64,000 nt of DNA from UBA1447 sp964627535 (GTDB lineage Bacteria; Bacillota; Clostridia; Oscillospirales; Acutalibacteraceae), in NCBI GenBank assembly GCA_964627535.1, contig CAZVJW010000016.1, positions 1-64,000 of the forward strand, given 5' to 3'. The position numbers and the translations under genes are program-made. Below, piece by piece: positions 1 to 9,387 of the stretch (its first letter is position 1; each line of letters begins with the position of its first letter). Below the pieces are notes generated by a model. It was given only the letters and a program-made list of their open reading frames with translations. It searched no databases and was not told the origin of the DNA.

Positions 1-398
1 TCTTTTTTTAACTTTCTTTATCTTTTTTTCCTTCCTCTCAACCTATCCGCGCGTTTCATTTCTTGGCGTTAGCGATTTTGAATACCGTTTTCAATTGTTT
101 CCCCGTCTTTTTGATACGAATTTTGTTGTTTTATACTAATCCCGATTATAAAATCTCTATGGAATCAAGCAAAAACCTTTGACAAATGGGTTTGTGTGCC
201 AAATTTTTATCTATGTTTTAAAGTGGGATTAGTATAATAATTGTGGCTATCTGTCTCCCTATACACTATATGCAGGGGTTCATTTCACCACGGTTACAAA
301 AGCCTGCCGGCATAATAATTTTAGATGATAATCTGTTCCCTTTTTTGCTTTCAATGTGTATAATAGGTATCGGTATTTCAATATTAGGAAGTGACTAA
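1..398. other. Left-edge intergenic region
   Basis: No gene is recognised here. Bases 2-136 are open in one forward frame (about 45 codons, no start seen, entering from the left edge) and end at a TAA created by the left end of the repeat element at 133-234. The translation is hydrophobic and low in complexity, so coding is doubtful. Bases 240-398 are the leader of the dnaD-like gene, with a TATAAT at 359-364 but no good -35 box at the usual distance. Confidence 0.5.
133..234. repeat. Miniature inverted-repeat element, copy A (102 bp)
   Basis: The element begins ATACTAATCCC and ends GGGATTAGTA, so the termini are inverted repeats, and the inner arms can pair further. It shares most positions with copy B at 11943-12044 (about 11 differences counted by eye). 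It also shares the core AATCAAGCAAAA-CTTT with copies C and D. The flanking dinucleotides are TT on the left and TA on the right, an imperfect duplication. It encodes no protein. Confidence 0.8.
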
Positions 399-1451
399 AT
401 GAGTTACAAGGTAAACCCGTCCGCATGGGGCGCCGCTTTCCCCATACCCGCTCAAATTGTGGATAAACATATACGCATGGCGGGCGCAACGCAATTGAAA
501 GCATTGCTTTGGCTGCTTCGGCATGCTGCGGAAGAAGTCAGCATTGACGAGCTTTCCGCCGCAATCGGCCAAAAGCCCGCGGATACGGTTGACGCGCTTC
601 AGTATTGGGTTGAAAACGAAATCCTGCTTCTTGACGGTTCCGTTCCCCTTTCACATAAAAGCGAAAATACGGGAACCCCTGCCGTCTTCCATCCTGCCAC
701 CGCGACGCCGGCACAGCAGGTATTATATACCGAAGCTGAGAGTGATGCGCCAAAAAAAGAATTTGCGCCTTTAGCTGCCGCAAAACCCACCAGCGAGCAA
801 ATTGTTGCACGGGCAAAAGAATCCAAAGAAATCAAATTCCTTTTCAATGAAGTACAGCTGAAATTGGGGCGAACTATCGGTTACGAAGGTCAGTACACAC
901 TGCTTATGATGCATGACCAATACGGTTTGCCTGTTGAAGTTATTTTAATGATCATCGAATATGTCGTCTCAATAGATAAAATTTCATACTCCTACATAGC
1001 GAGCATCGGCAGAAACTGGGGAGAAAGAGAAATTGATACTATTGAAAAAGCGGACGAGCAAATAACCAACCTTCGGACAAGCAACACTCTTTGGAAGCAA
1101 TTCGCAGCGATGGCAGGCATAACCAATCCACGCCCGACATCTGCACAAATACCTTATATAAAAAGCTGGGGAACCGAATTAGGATTTGACGCCGAAATGA
1201 TCTATCTTGCCTATGAACAGATGGCAAACCATTGCCAACGGTTAAGTTTGCCTTACATTGACAAGGTGCTGAAAACCTGGCACAGTGCCGGAATTAAAAC
1301 GCCGGAAGATGTTGAAAACTCGAATCAGGCAAGATCAGCGCAAAAGGGAAAGAAACAAAACGGAAAAGCCGGCGAAGCCTCCTATGATTTGGAAGAATTC
1401 AAACGGCACTCTTTACATGATGATATAGTATATGAAAAGAGGAAAAAATAA
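399..1451 (+). CDS. DnaD-domain primosome protein
   Basis: 350 aa. It probably helps load the replicative helicase during initiation or restart. The N-terminal ~95 residues look like a winged-helix region (KALLWLLRHAAEEVSIDELS...). Two DnaD-type helical domains follow, at about 145-220 and 230-305. The second ends in YIDKVLKTW, matching the conserved Y-x3-I-x3-W pattern of DnaD C domains. The last 40 residues are basic and probably disordered. AGGAAG precedes the ATG. The stop overlaps the start of the next gene by one base (TAATG). Pairing with a DnaI/DnaC-type ATPase is the usual Clostridia arrangement, which supports the call. The family is secure; a precise dnaD or dnaB orthology is not claimed. 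Confidence 0.88.
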   Translation: MSYKVNPSAWGAAFPIPAQIVDKHIRMAGATQLKALLWLLRHAAEEVSIDELSAAIGQKPADTVDALQYWVENEILLLDGSVPLSHKSENTGTPAVFHPATATPAQQVLYTEAESDAPKKEFAPLAAAKPTSEQIVARAKESKEIKFLFNEVQLKLGRTIGYEGQYTLLMMHDQYGLPVEVILMIIEYVVSIDKISYSYIASIGRNWGEREIDTIEKADEQITNLRTSNTLWKQFAAMAGITNPRPTSAQIPYIKSWGTELGFDAEMIYLAYEQMANHCQRLSLPYIDKVLKTWHSAGIKTPEDVENSNQARSAQKGKKQNGKAGEASYDLEEFKRHSLHDDIVYEKRKK

Positions 1452-2437
1452 TGAGTTACAGCCAAAAAACCTATGACCGCACAAATGCAGAGCTTGAGCG
1501 CCGCAGAGACCGTGCCTTGGCAGAGCAAAAGAAACGCCATGACGAGGCGATTAGAAAGCTTCCTGAATTGTATGAAATTGAAAAAGAAATGTCTGCCACG
1601 GGGCTTGCGGTTGTGAAAGCAATCGGTATGGGCGGCGATGCCAAGGCGTATATTGAAAAACTCGCAGTACAAAACCTTACCGCGCAGGCCAAACGTGTTA
1701 AACTTCTTGCAAGAGCAGGTTATACGGAGGATTACCTTGAAATCCACTATGTATGCAAAAAATGCGAAGATGAAGGGTTTGCAAACGGAAAATCCTGCGA
1801 CTGCCGCACTCAGCTTTTACGTTCGCTTGCTTTTGCCGAGTTAAGCGAGCTTTCCCCCATTGTGAGTTCAACCTTTGAAAGTTTTAAATTAGATTATTAT
1901 CCGAAAGGAACAGACGCAGAAACCGGCCTTTCGCCCAATAAACGCATGAAAGAAATCTTTGACTTTTGTAAAGATTATGCCGAGGATTTTGATACCTCTT
2001 CGCCCAGCATATTTATGCACGGTAAAACCGGTTTGGGTAAAACGCATCTCTCTTTAGCTATTGCCGGATATGTTGTCAACCAAGGTTATGGCGTTATTTA
2101 CGGTTCCACGCAAAATTTAATAAATAAATTGGAGCGGGAACACTTCGGACGCAACAACGAAGATACAGGCAACGCCGAGCAAGCCCTGCTCGACTGCGAC
2201 CTGCTTATTCTTGACGATTTAGGCTCGGAGTTTTCAACGACATTTACCGTTGCGGCTATATACAATATTATTAATACCCGAATTTCACGGGGACTGCCTG
2301 TTATCATCAACACAAACCTTACGCCCGAGGAGCTTGAGCAAAAGTATACCCAGCGTATAACTTCAAGAATTACCGGAAACTATGTTTCCCTCCAGTTCTG
2401 CGGCAGGGATATTCGGCAGCTTAAGTCAAGGCACTGA
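1451..2437 (+). CDS. DnaC/DnaI-type helicase loader ATPase
   Basis: 328 aa AAA+ ATPase expected to load the replicative helicase onto DNA with the DnaD-domain partner encoded just upstream. The N-terminal ~95 residues are charged and helical. A Cys cluster follows (CKKCEDEGF...SCDC, about residues 102-118), as in the zinc-binding N domain of DnaI-type loaders. The ATPase core carries Walker A GKTGLGKT (about 191-198) and Walker B LLILDDLG (about 250-257), and an arginine-rich C terminus (QRITSRI). Its ATG overlaps the upstream stop by one base, so the two are translationally coupled. Confidence 0.9.
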   Translation: MSYSQKTYDRTNAELERRRDRALAEQKKRHDEAIRKLPELYEIEKEMSATGLAVVKAIGMGGDAKAYIEKLAVQNLTAQAKRVKLLARAGYTEDYLEIHYVCKKCEDEGFANGKSCDCRTQLLRSLAFAELSELSPIVSSTFESFKLDYYPKGTDAETGLSPNKRMKEIFDFCKDYAEDFDTSSPSIFMHGKTGLGKTHLSLAIAGYVVNQGYGVIYGSTQNLINKLEREHFGRNNEDTGNAEQALLDCDLLILDDLGSEFSTTFTVAAIYNIINTRISRGLPVIINTNLTPEELEQKYTQRITSRITGNYVSLQFCGRDIRQLKSRH

Positions 2438-2475
2438 GCTCAACCACTAAAAACTTATTCTTCAAGGAGACTAAA

Positions 2476-4641
2476 ATGAACATCATTCAGGCTTTGACCA
2501 CGCAATTTCATCTTCAAACCTGGCAGGTCGAAAACACCGTTAAATTAATTGACGAGGGTAACACAATCCCTTTTATTGCAAGATACCGCAAGGAAGCGCA
2601 CGGAACGCTTGATGACCAGATACTGCGGGAGCTTTCCGAACGGCTTGAGTACCTTCGAAACCTGGACAAGCGCAGAGATGAAGTGTTTGCCTCCATCGAC
2701 GGACAAGAAAAAATGACAGACGAAATTTCTGCCGCTCTTCAAAAGGCAGAAACGCTTGCGGAAATTGAGGATATTTACCGCCCGTTCAAACCAAAGCGCC
2801 GTACAAAAGCTTCCATCGCCCGCGAAAAAGGGTTGGAACCTCTTGCAGACGCGATATATATGCAGGCTCCAAACAGCCCGGCACCGCTTTTAATGGCTGC
2901 CGGATATGTTGATGAAGAAAAAGGCGTTGCAACAGCAGAGGAAGCGATGCAGGATGCAATGGATATTATCGCCGAAAATATTTCGGACGACGCTAACATT
3001 CGCCGTAAACTGCGTCAGCTTTTTATTGCCGCCGGTGTTCTTGAATCCAAAGCGTCAAACGAAACTGCCGAGAGCGTCTATACAATGTATTATAAATTTA
3101 CCGAACCCGTTAACAGAATTGCAGGACACCGCATACTTGCGATTGACAGGGGCGAAAGAGAAGAATTTCTTAAAGTCGGCATTCTATTGGATGCTGTTAA
3201 GGCAGCAAATATCATTACAGCCGAGACACTTTCACCGAAAGGCTCACCATGCACCGAGGCTGTGAGAGATGCAGGGAAAGATGCTTATGACCGGCTGATA
3301 TTCCCTTCTATTGAACGTGAGATCAGAAGCATGCTGACAGAGAAAGCCGCGGCGGCAGCTATAAAAGTTTTCTCCGTCAATCTGCGTGAACTGCTTTTAC
3401 AACCACCTGTTAAAGGCCATGTCGCTTTGGGGCTTGACCCCGGTTACCGCACGGGCTGCAAAGTTGCTGTTGTTGACGGAACAGGCTTAGTGTTAAATAC
3501 CGGAGTCATTTACATTACCCATTCCGACGCTCAAAGAGAGCAAGCCAAAGACACCGTTAAAAAACTTATTGAAAAACATAAAATTACAGTCATCGCTATC
3601 GGCAACGGAACCGCTTCGAAAGAAACAGAGATTTTCACCGCAGAAGTTATCAAAGAGATTAAAAGCAAAGTTGCCTATATGGTGGTTAGCGAAGCCGGCG
3701 CGTCGGTTTATTCCGCCTCAAAAATAGCAGCCGAGGAGTTTCCTCAATTTGATGTTTCTCTCCGCAGTGCCGTTTCGATAGCCAGACGGCTGCAGGACCC
3801 TCTTGCAGAGCTTGTCAAAATAGACCCGAAGGCAATAGGTGTCGGGCAGTATCAGCATGATATGCCCAAAAAAGAGCTCGGAAGCGCGCTTGACGGAGTC
3901 GTTGAATATTGTGTTAACAGCGTCGGCGTTGATTTGAACACTGCCTCCCCTTCCCTGCTATCAAGAGTTGCGGGCATTAACGCAACAGTCGCCAAAAGCA
4001 TCGTCAGCTTTCGGGAAGAAAACGGAGCTTTTTCAACACGAATCCAGCTCAAAAAAGTACCGAAACTCGGTGCAAAGGCTTTTGAGCAATGCGCCGGTTT
4101 TATGCGTATACATGAAAGCAAAAATGTACTTGACGACACAAGCGTTCATCCCGAAAGTTATCCGGCAGCTAAAAAGCTGCTTGAACTATGTAATTACAGC
4201 CTTAAGGATGTAACTGCCGGCAACCTTTCGGAGCTTCCCGCCCGTATTGCCGAAAAAGGTGAGGGAACCGTTGCAAAAGAAGCCGGAATCGGAATTCCGA
4301 CAATGCAGGATATTGTTAAAGAACTGCTTCGTCCGGGGCGTGACCCTCGCGACGAGTTGCCGCCGCCGATGCTTCGTACGGATGTGATGGATATTAAGGA
4401 CCTTGTACCCGGCATGGAGTTGAAGGGAACTGTCAGAAATGTTATTGACTTCGGAGCGTTTATCGATATCGGTGTGCATCAGGACGGCCTTGTCCATATC
4501 TCGCAGATAACGGACAAATTTATAAAACATCCGTCCGATATGCTGAAAGTCGGAGAAGTTGTAACCGTATGGGTAATTTCCGTGGATATACAAAGGCAGA
4601 GAATAGCTTTGACGATGAAGCGGCCGGCTGTTAGTGGGTAA
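2476..4641 (+). CDS. tex: Tex family S1 RNA-binding protein
   Basis: 721 aa, the usual Tex length. Tex is a cytoplasmic nucleic-acid-binding protein linked to transcription and RNA turnover. The N-terminal helical region contains the conserved NTIPFIARYRKE stretch. A YqgF/RNase H-like fold starts near residue 320 (GLDPGYRTGCK). Helix-hairpin-helix segments lie at about 490-560 (LNTASPSLLSRVAGI). An S1 domain occupies about 645-715 (GMELKGTVRNVIDFGAFIDIG...LVHISQI). AAGGAGACTAAA precedes the ATG. It starts 38 bp after the helicase loader and may be co-transcribed with it. The 3' flank holds GAGAAG-type repeats rather than an obvious terminator. Confidence 0.95.
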   Translation: MNIIQALTTQFHLQTWQVENTVKLIDEGNTIPFIARYRKEAHGTLDDQILRELSERLEYLRNLDKRRDEVFASIDGQEKMTDEISAALQKAETLAEIEDIYRPFKPKRRTKASIAREKGLEPLADAIYMQAPNSPAPLLMAAGYVDEEKGVATAEEAMQDAMDIIAENISDDANIRRKLRQLFIAAGVLESKASNETAESVYTMYYKFTEPVNRIAGHRILAIDRGEREEFLKVGILLDAVKAANIITAETLSPKGSPCTEAVRDAGKDAYDRLIFPSIEREIRSMLTEKAAAAAIKVFSVNLRELLLQPPVKGHVALGLDPGYRTGCKVAVVDGTGLVLNTGVIYITHSDAQREQAKDTVKKLIEKHKITVIAIGNGTASKETEIFTAEVIKEIKSKVAYMVVSEAGASVYSASKIAAEEFPQFDVSLRSAVSIARRLQDPLAELVKIDPKAIGVGQYQHDMPKKELGSALDGVVEYCVNSVGVDLNTASPSLLSRVAGINATVAKSIVSFREENGAFSTRIQLKKVPKLGAKAFEQCAGFMRIHESKNVLDDTSVHPESYPAAKKLLELCNYSLKDVTAGNLSELPARIAEKGEGTVAKEAGIGIPTMQDIVKELLRPGRDPRDELPPPMLRTDVMDIKDLVPGMELKGTVRNVIDFGAFIDIGVHQDGLVHISQITDKFIKHPSDMLKVGEVVTVWVISVDIQRQRIALTMKRPAVSG

Positions 4642-4647
4642 TAATTG

Positions 4648-4710
4648 AGAAGTGCGGCTTTGCCGCGGGAAGAGTGACTTCGTCACGAGAAGCAGTAGGA
4701 AAGCAATTGG
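4648..4710 (+). repeat. GAGAAG/short-hairpin repeat block
   Basis: Directly after the tex stop, two 20-bp units occur. Each consists of a G-rich 7-mer (GAGAAGT or GGGAAGA) followed by a 13-nt hairpin (GCGGCTTTGCCGC, then GTGACTTCGTCAC). A further GAGAAG and GGAAAG follow. Related blocks lie at 56136-56195 and 57465-57620. Confidence 0.7.
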
Positions 4711-4752
4711 AGTACGATAATTATTTTTCTTATTGTTACACTTTCGGTTAGC

Positions 4753-4840
4753 TATCATCCCACAATCGCACTACTCTTAATCAACCATCATTTAACAATC
4801 GTTCTAATATCGTTAACCCATTGCTAACCTATCGCTCACC
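4753..4840. repeat. Degenerate 11-bp tandem array (8 units)
   Basis: The stretch divides without gaps into eight 11-mers, such as TATCGTTAACC, CATTGCTAACC and TATCGCTCACC, with an approximate consensus [CTA]ATCnnTnACC. The units are much more diverged than those at 37830-37961 but have the same period. The array ends 25 bp before the start chosen for the PIG-L gene. Confidence 0.6.
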
Positions 4841-4865
4841 AATTCGTATGAAAGGATCTATTGGA

Positions 4866-5663
4866 ATGAATAAGAAAAAAGCTTCTCATAGGCTTTCATT
4901 GGAACGCAAGGTTTTCAGCGCAGTTTCACCTCTGATTGAAAAGCTTTGCGAACCGCCGAAAATGAAGAATATTAAGCGGGCACTTTTCATACAACCCCAT
5001 CCGGATGACAATCAAATAGCCGCGGGCGGCACCATCGCAATGCTTATCGACCAAGGGGCTGAGGTTTACGAACTGACAGTGCTGGACGACCGTTTTATTG
5101 ACCTAACTTACAGCGGTAACGGTTTGACTGTTCGCCAAAAGGAAGCGTTGGCCGCGCAAAAATGCCTTGGGATGAAAAATGCCGGGTTTTTGGGCTTTGG
5201 CGACAGAACCGAGGCAAGCGCGAGGGAGATATCGCAAGCCATCGTTGCTATTATCCGGGAAGTCAAGCCGGACGCTGTTTTTACGGCTGACCCCAACTTG
5301 GAAAACGAATGCCACGAAGATCATATTAAGGTTGCCAATGCAGTTAAGAACGCTGTGATGGATGCCACTTTTCCCTTTTATCCGGAATATATTGACAACA
5401 AGCCGCGTGATGATGTCTGGACGGTTGACACGCTCGGTTTTTATTATACAGACAAGCCGAATACCATTGTGGATATCTCTGATTATGAGCAAAAGAAGTT
5501 GGAATCTATGCGTTGCCATGCATCCCAGCCGATTGCGGCACTCGAGCCGGTGATTATTTTACTTGCTCAACAGGTAGCAAAAGGAACTGATTATAAAGCC
5601 GCAGAAGTCTTCCGGATCATATCAAAATTTCATATGCACTGTTTTAATTTGCCTGTCGGGTGA
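4866..5663 (+). CDS. PIG-L (LmbE-like) N-acetylglucosaminyl deacetylase family
   Basis: 265 aa. The family removes acetyl groups from N-acetylglucosamine-type substrates using zinc. The signature PHPDD is at residues 44-48, and a second probable metal-binding stretch is CHEDHIKVANAV near 150. The fold is Rossmann-like (FIQPHPDDNQIAAGGTIAML). Upstream in-frame starts exist at 4821 and 4848, but they lie in or against the 11-bp repeat array. AAAGGATC lies 9 bases before 4866, so 4866 is preferred. It is a single gene, convergent with the oxidoreductase to its right through a shared hairpin. The substrate is not predictable. Confidence 0.85.
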   Translation: MNKKKASHRLSLERKVFSAVSPLIEKLCEPPKMKNIKRALFIQPHPDDNQIAAGGTIAMLIDQGAEVYELTVLDDRFIDLTYSGNGLTVRQKEALAAQKCLGMKNAGFLGFGDRTEASAREISQAIVAIIREVKPDAVFTADPNLENECHEDHIKVANAVKNAVMDATFPFYPEYIDNKPRDDVWTVDTLGFYYTDKPNTIVDISDYEQKKLESMRCHASQPIAALEPVIILLAQQVAKGTDYKAAEVFRIISKFHMHCFNLPVG

Positions 5664-5673
5664 CATTGGACAA

Positions 5674-5720
5674 AAAAACTGCCTGCCTCGAAACAATTCG
5701 AAGCAGGCAGTTTTAATTTT
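5674..5720. terminator. Bidirectional rho-independent terminator
   Basis: The stem AACTGCCTGC...GCAGGCAGTT (5677-5713) is flanked by A-runs on the left and TTTTAATTTT on the right. It lies between convergent genes and can end transcription on both strands. Confidence 0.85.
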
Positions 5721-5725
5721 ATTTT

Positions 5726-6862
5726 TTAAATCTCCGGAATAACGAGTTTAATTTCCTCGCCGAGTTCCGCGGATTTGGCTACGCCGTCAATGATGGCTTG
5801 ATTGTAAAGAATTTGACTGGACGGCACCGGTGACGGGGTGCCGTTTTTGATGGCATCAAGAAAATAGCGTACTTTCAAATTGAACGGATCTTGCCCGTTA
5901 TTGCTCTGCTTAGGTACGAGCGTTTCGACCCTTTCACCCGCGATATCGTGGTAAATGACGATCTGTCCGTCATTTTTCACTTTCATCCCCGCTCTGGTTC
6001 CCAAAATCATGGTGTCGCCCAGGGAGTCCATATGCATTGCCCATGCGATTTTGAAATCCAGAACGATGCCGCCTTCAAGCCGGACGAATCCGACGGCAAA
6101 ATCATCAACGCTGAATGCAGCCGCATATTCCGGTTTTTCCATATATTCGGGGTTTTTACCAAAGAAGTCTGATTTATAGCCGGTAACCGTCAACGGCTTC
6201 GGGTAACTGATTGCATCAAGAACCATGTCCAGCGAATAACAGCCGATATCGCCTAGCGCGCCGATGCCCGCCGTTTCTTTGGCAATAAAAGATGTGCCGA
6301 AAGGTGTCGGGATACCTCTGCGGCGGCCGCCGCCTGTTTGGATGTAATAGATTTGGCCAAGCTCTCCGGAATCAACGATTTTTTTAAGCATTTTTGTGTT
6401 TTCGTCAAACCGGGGTTGGAAACCGATTGTGAGGACTTTTCCGCTCTTTTTTTCGGCTCTGCAAATTTCAACTGCTTCTTCCAGCGTCACACACATCGGT
6501 TTTTCCAGCATAACATTTACGCCCTTATTCAGCGCATAAATGGCACATTCGGCATGGGTCATATTATAGGTGCAAATACTGACCGCGTCCAGTTCTTCAT
6601 TATCGAGCATTTCCTTATGGCTGAGATAGAAACGCACATTATCGCTGGGAATACAATGTTCTTCAAAAAAAGCTTCCGCTTTGCCCGGAACAAGGTCCGC
6701 CGCCGCGACTACTTCAGCATCGGGGCAGTTTGAATAAGCCACCATATGAGCTTCAGCTATCCAACCGGTTCCTATAATGCCTACTTTGAGTTTTTTGTTT
6801 GTGTCAACCGTAACTTTTTCATCCTGCTTTTCCTTGTATTTGTCAAGAATGCTGTCTGCCAT
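5726..6862 (-). CDS. Gfo/Idh/MocA family NAD(P)-dependent oxidoreductase (paralogue 1)
   Basis: 378 aa cytoplasmic dehydrogenase of sugars, inositols or their derivatives. A ~27-residue leader (MADSILDKYKEKQ...) precedes the Rossmann motif VGIIGTGWIAEAH. The family EKP motif is in MLEKPMCVTLEEA near residue 118. The C-domain contains GALGDIGCYSLD, with Tyr where many members have His. It is a clear paralogue of the protein at 9452-10612: the leader, the GGGRRRGIPTPFGTSFI stretch and the IPEI end are shared. GTGAGG precedes the ATG. It has its own promoter (6933-6961) and a terminator. The substrate is unknown. Confidence 0.88.
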   Translation of the reverse strand: MADSILDKYKEKQDEKVTVDTNKKLKVGIIGTGWIAEAHMVAYSNCPDAEVVAAADLVPGKAEAFFEEHCIPSDNVRFYLSHKEMLDNEELDAVSICTYNMTHAECAIYALNKGVNVMLEKPMCVTLEEAVEICRAEKKSGKVLTIGFQPRFDENTKMLKKIVDSGELGQIYYIQTGGGRRRGIPTPFGTSFIAKETAGIGALGDIGCYSLDMVLDAISYPKPLTVTGYKSDFFGKNPEYMEKPEYAAAFSVDDFAVGFVRLEGGIVLDFKIAWAMHMDSLGDTMILGTRAGMKVKNDGQIVIYHDIAGERVETLVPKQSNNGQDPFNLKVRYFLDAIKNGTPSPVPSSQILYNQAIIDGVAKSAELGEEIKLVIPEI

Positions 6863-6932
6863 TTTATTTGCCTCACTTTCAACTGATTGTTTACAAGCCG
6901 GCAGTCATAAAACAACACGGCTCTTGAAAAAA

Positions 6933-6961
6933 ATTATATCAAATTAACTATTTGTATACAA
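6933..6961 (-). promoter_or_regulatory. Sigma-A-type promoter for the 5726-6862 gene
   Basis: On the minus strand, TTGTAT (6956-6961), a 17-nt spacer and a perfect TATAAT (6933-6938) lie about 70 bp upstream of the start. Confidence 0.65.
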
Positions 6962-6988
6962 TACTGTTCTTCGCATATTTCAAAAATA

Positions 6989-7027
6989 TTTACCTGCCTC
7001 AAGACTAAGCATCTGAGGCAGGTAAAA
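6989..7027 (-). terminator. Rho-independent terminator after the 7058-8074 gene
   Basis: The stem TTACCTGCCTCA...TGAGGCAGGTAA has an 11-nt loop and is followed on the minus strand by AAATATTTTT. It separates this gene from the next oxidoreductase. Confidence 0.8.
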
Positions 7028-7057
7028 TTCCAATTTATTTTTATAGTTAGATTTATG

Positions 7058-8074
7058 TTATGTTAAAACTCTTCTCAATGCTTCGATTTCATTTTCGCCG
7101 GACTCTAACGGCAAGGTGATTATTTTGCGCTCAATACCGGAGCGGAGCAGCGCCATGGCGATTTCAAAACCTTTAAAAGCGCTTTCGCCGTTGCAGGAAT
7201 GCACGCATTTACCGTCAAGCCAATCGGCAATTTCATCCACATAGCACGCCTGGTCATGAACATAATCGAACTTGCCGCCGCCGCTGAGAACGCCGTTCTT
7301 GGTGACGGCTTTCCAGCCCTCGCCGATGAACACTTCGGCAAAGCCGTCCGTGCCCTGAATCATGAAACGGCCTTTATGCCAGTTGTATTCCATTTCGGGC
7401 ACATCGGGCGCGTTCTCGCCTGTTTCGATAATTCCCCTTACGCCATTTTCAAACTGGATAAATCCGCCCGCATAGTCCGGCGAAGGATGGTTATCAAACA
7501 GTTTCTCGCGCCCGCTGACAGTGCCGGCAACCCACAGCGCTTCCTCATTATTGTTATACATTCTGATGTAATCAATTAAATGAGTAACCATGTGGAAATA
7601 CCAGCCCCAGCAATGCGCATAAATAGTTTTGATTGTGCCGAGCTCGCCGCTCTGCACAAGCTTAAGAACAGCCTGATGATGTTCACCGTATTTTTGCTGA
7701 TGGCTTAAAACGGTCTTAACATCTGCCTTGCGGCAGATCTTCATAATCTCCTGAGCTTCCGCAAAGTTCGTCGACATCGGTTTTTCATAAGAAATCAGCT
7801 TTACGCCGTGTTCAACGCCGAGTTTAATTAACGGCAATCTGATGGCGGGCGGAGTAGCGAACACAAAAATGTCCGGCTTTGTTTCATCCAGCATCTTTGC
7901 CGCGTCGGTATAAAGCTTTGGGTTGCCGCAAACGGCGGCCGACGCGTTAAGCCTTTCAACATCAAGGTCACAAAGGCCGACGACTTCAAACCGCTTGTTT
8001 TCGAAATGGGACTTCGCGTGAAGTGTGCCCCTTTTACCGGCGCCCAAAACAGCGACTTTATAAATATTGCTCAT
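7058..8074 (-). CDS. Gfo/Idh/MocA family oxidoreductase
   Basis: 338 aa. The Rossmann motif VAVLGAGKRGTLHAKSH opens the protein, and the EKP motif is in YEKPMSTNFAEA near residue 97. The C-domain has HMVTHLIDYIRMY where family members carry a catalytic His. It is less like the two paralogues at 5726 and 9452 and has no N-terminal leader. Its start is 21 bp after the aminotransferase stop, with GGCGGGTG before the ATG, so the two form an operon ended by the hairpin at 6989-7027. A paired sugar oxidation and transamination is the natural reading, but the substrate is not known. Confidence 0.87.
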   Translation of the reverse strand: MSNIYKVAVLGAGKRGTLHAKSHFENKRFEVVGLCDLDVERLNASAAVCGNPKLYTDAAKMLDETKPDIFVFATPPAIRLPLIKLGVEHGVKLISYEKPMSTNFAEAQEIMKICRKADVKTVLSHQQKYGEHHQAVLKLVQSGELGTIKTIYAHCWGWYFHMVTHLIDYIRMYNNNEEALWVAGTVSGREKLFDNHPSPDYAGGFIQFENGVRGIIETGENAPDVPEMEYNWHKGRFMIQGTDGFAEVFIGEGWKAVTKNGVLSGGGKFDYVHDQACYVDEIADWLDGKCVHSCNGESAFKGFEIAMALLRSGIERKIITLPLESGENEIEALRRVLT

Positions 8075-8095
8075 AAGTACACCCGCCTTAATTAT

Positions 8096-9214
8096 TTATT
8101 TCTGGAGAGCAACCCATTCTTTGACGCAATCGCAGACATAAGTGACTTCATCCGATGTGAGTTCCGGATAGGTCGGCAGCGAAAGAACTCTGGCTGCATG
8201 GCGCTCGGTGAGCGGAAGAGACGGATTCGGGTCGCCTGCGCCGAACGGGAAGCCTTCCTGCTGATGGATAGCGATGGGGTAATTTGTCAGCGCAATAACG
8301 CCCTTTGAAAGCAGATATGCCTGAAGGTCATCTCTGTTATCGGTTTCAATAACATAAAGATGGAAGACATGCTTAAAGCCCGGGGTAATATAGGGCAGCT
8401 GAATACCGGTATCTTTTAACTGCTCCGTATATTCAGCGGCTCTCGCGGCACGCAAATCACTCCATTCGTTAAGGTGCTTGAGTTTTTCGCTGAGGATTGC
8501 TGCCTGGATTTCGTCCAGCCTGCTGTTCCAGCCGACGCTGTGGACCGATCTTTTAACGGAGCCGTGGTTTCTGTATCTCAACATTTTTTCAACGATGTCG
8601 TCACGATTTGTGAAAACCGCGCCGCCGTCGCCGAAGCAGCCGAGATTTTTAGCGGTAATAAAGCTTGTGCATAAAGCATCGCTGTATTCGCCGATTCTGA
8701 AAGTGTCGCCCCTTGAGCCTAAAGCCTGGGCGGAATCTTCAATAACGAACAAGCAGTACTTATCAGCTATCTTTTTGATTTCTTTCATGTCAACGGGAAG
8801 CCCGTAGAGATGAACCGGAATAATAGCCTTTGTATTCGCTGTTATTTTTTCTTCGATTTTTGACAGGTCGATGTTTCTTGTCGCCGGGTCAATGTCGACA
8901 AAAACAGGAGTCGCGCCGATGAGCCAAATGGATTCCGCAGTTGCCCAGAAGGTGTTGGAAGTCGTTATGACTTCGTCGCCTTTGCCGATGCCCAGTGCGA
9001 GCATGGCGAACCACAAAGCATCCGTTCCCGAATTCAGCGTAATTGCATGTTTCATGCCGGTATATTCCTGCAACTCGGCTTCTAACTTTTTTCCTTCGGC
9101 GCCGGTTGTATAAACACCGCTTTCGAGAACGCGGCTGATTGCGCCGTCAATCTCGGTTTTTAAATTGTGATACTGTCTTACATGCCCGTAAAAAGGTACT
9201 TTAACTTCTGCCAT
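8096..9214 (-). CDS. DegT/DnrJ/EryC1/StrS family PLP sugar aminotransferase
   Basis: 372 aa. The family transaminates keto-sugars with pyridoxal phosphate. The N terminus is typical (VPFYGHVRQYHNLKTEIDGAI). LNSGTDAL (near residue 60) forms part of the cofactor pocket. EDSAQALGS holds the Asp that contacts the pyridine nitrogen. The Schiff-base lysine should be in TAKNLGCFGDGGA near 187. WNSRLDEIQAAIL is the family substrate-site segment. AGGGGGA precedes the ATG. It is first in a two-gene operon with a sugar dehydrogenase. A role in making an amino sugar or amino-cyclitol is inferred; the product is unknown. Confidence 0.9.
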   Translation of the reverse strand: MAEVKVPFYGHVRQYHNLKTEIDGAISRVLESGVYTTGAEGKKLEAELQEYTGMKHAITLNSGTDALWFAMLALGIGKGDEVITTSNTFWATAESIWLIGATPVFVDIDPATRNIDLSKIEEKITANTKAIIPVHLYGLPVDMKEIKKIADKYCLFVIEDSAQALGSRGDTFRIGEYSDALCTSFITAKNLGCFGDGGAVFTNRDDIVEKMLRYRNHGSVKRSVHSVGWNSRLDEIQAAILSEKLKHLNEWSDLRAARAAEYTEQLKDTGIQLPYITPGFKHVFHLYVIETDNRDDLQAYLLSKGVIALTNYPIAIHQQEGFPFGAGDPNPSLPLTERHAARVLSLPTYPELTSDEVTYVCDCVKEWVALQK

Positions 9215-9253
9215 GGTATTATCCCCCTAAAATTCTATTTAACTTCTCCAGCA

Positions 9254-9282
9254 ATTTTATATTTTTTCATAAGTAATGTCAA
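9254..9282 (-). promoter_or_regulatory. Promoter for the aminotransferase-dehydrogenase operon
   Basis: On the minus strand, a perfect TTGACA (9277-9282), a 17-nt spacer and TAAAAT (9254-9259) lie 40 bp upstream of the start codon. Confidence 0.75.
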
Positions 9283-9387
9283 GCATATTAACCCTATATT
9301 TGTCCATATTTACAGCATTTTTATATTTTCATGTTTTATTTGTCAGACAGTAAATTAAACAATTCAAGCAGTTATTAAATATAATAA

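Noticed and set aside
7058..9214. Assignment of the aminotransferase-dehydrogenase pair as an ntd (kanosamine) operon
   Set aside because: The pairing is similar, but no NtdB-type phosphatase is present and the dehydrogenase shows no specific NtdC marker.
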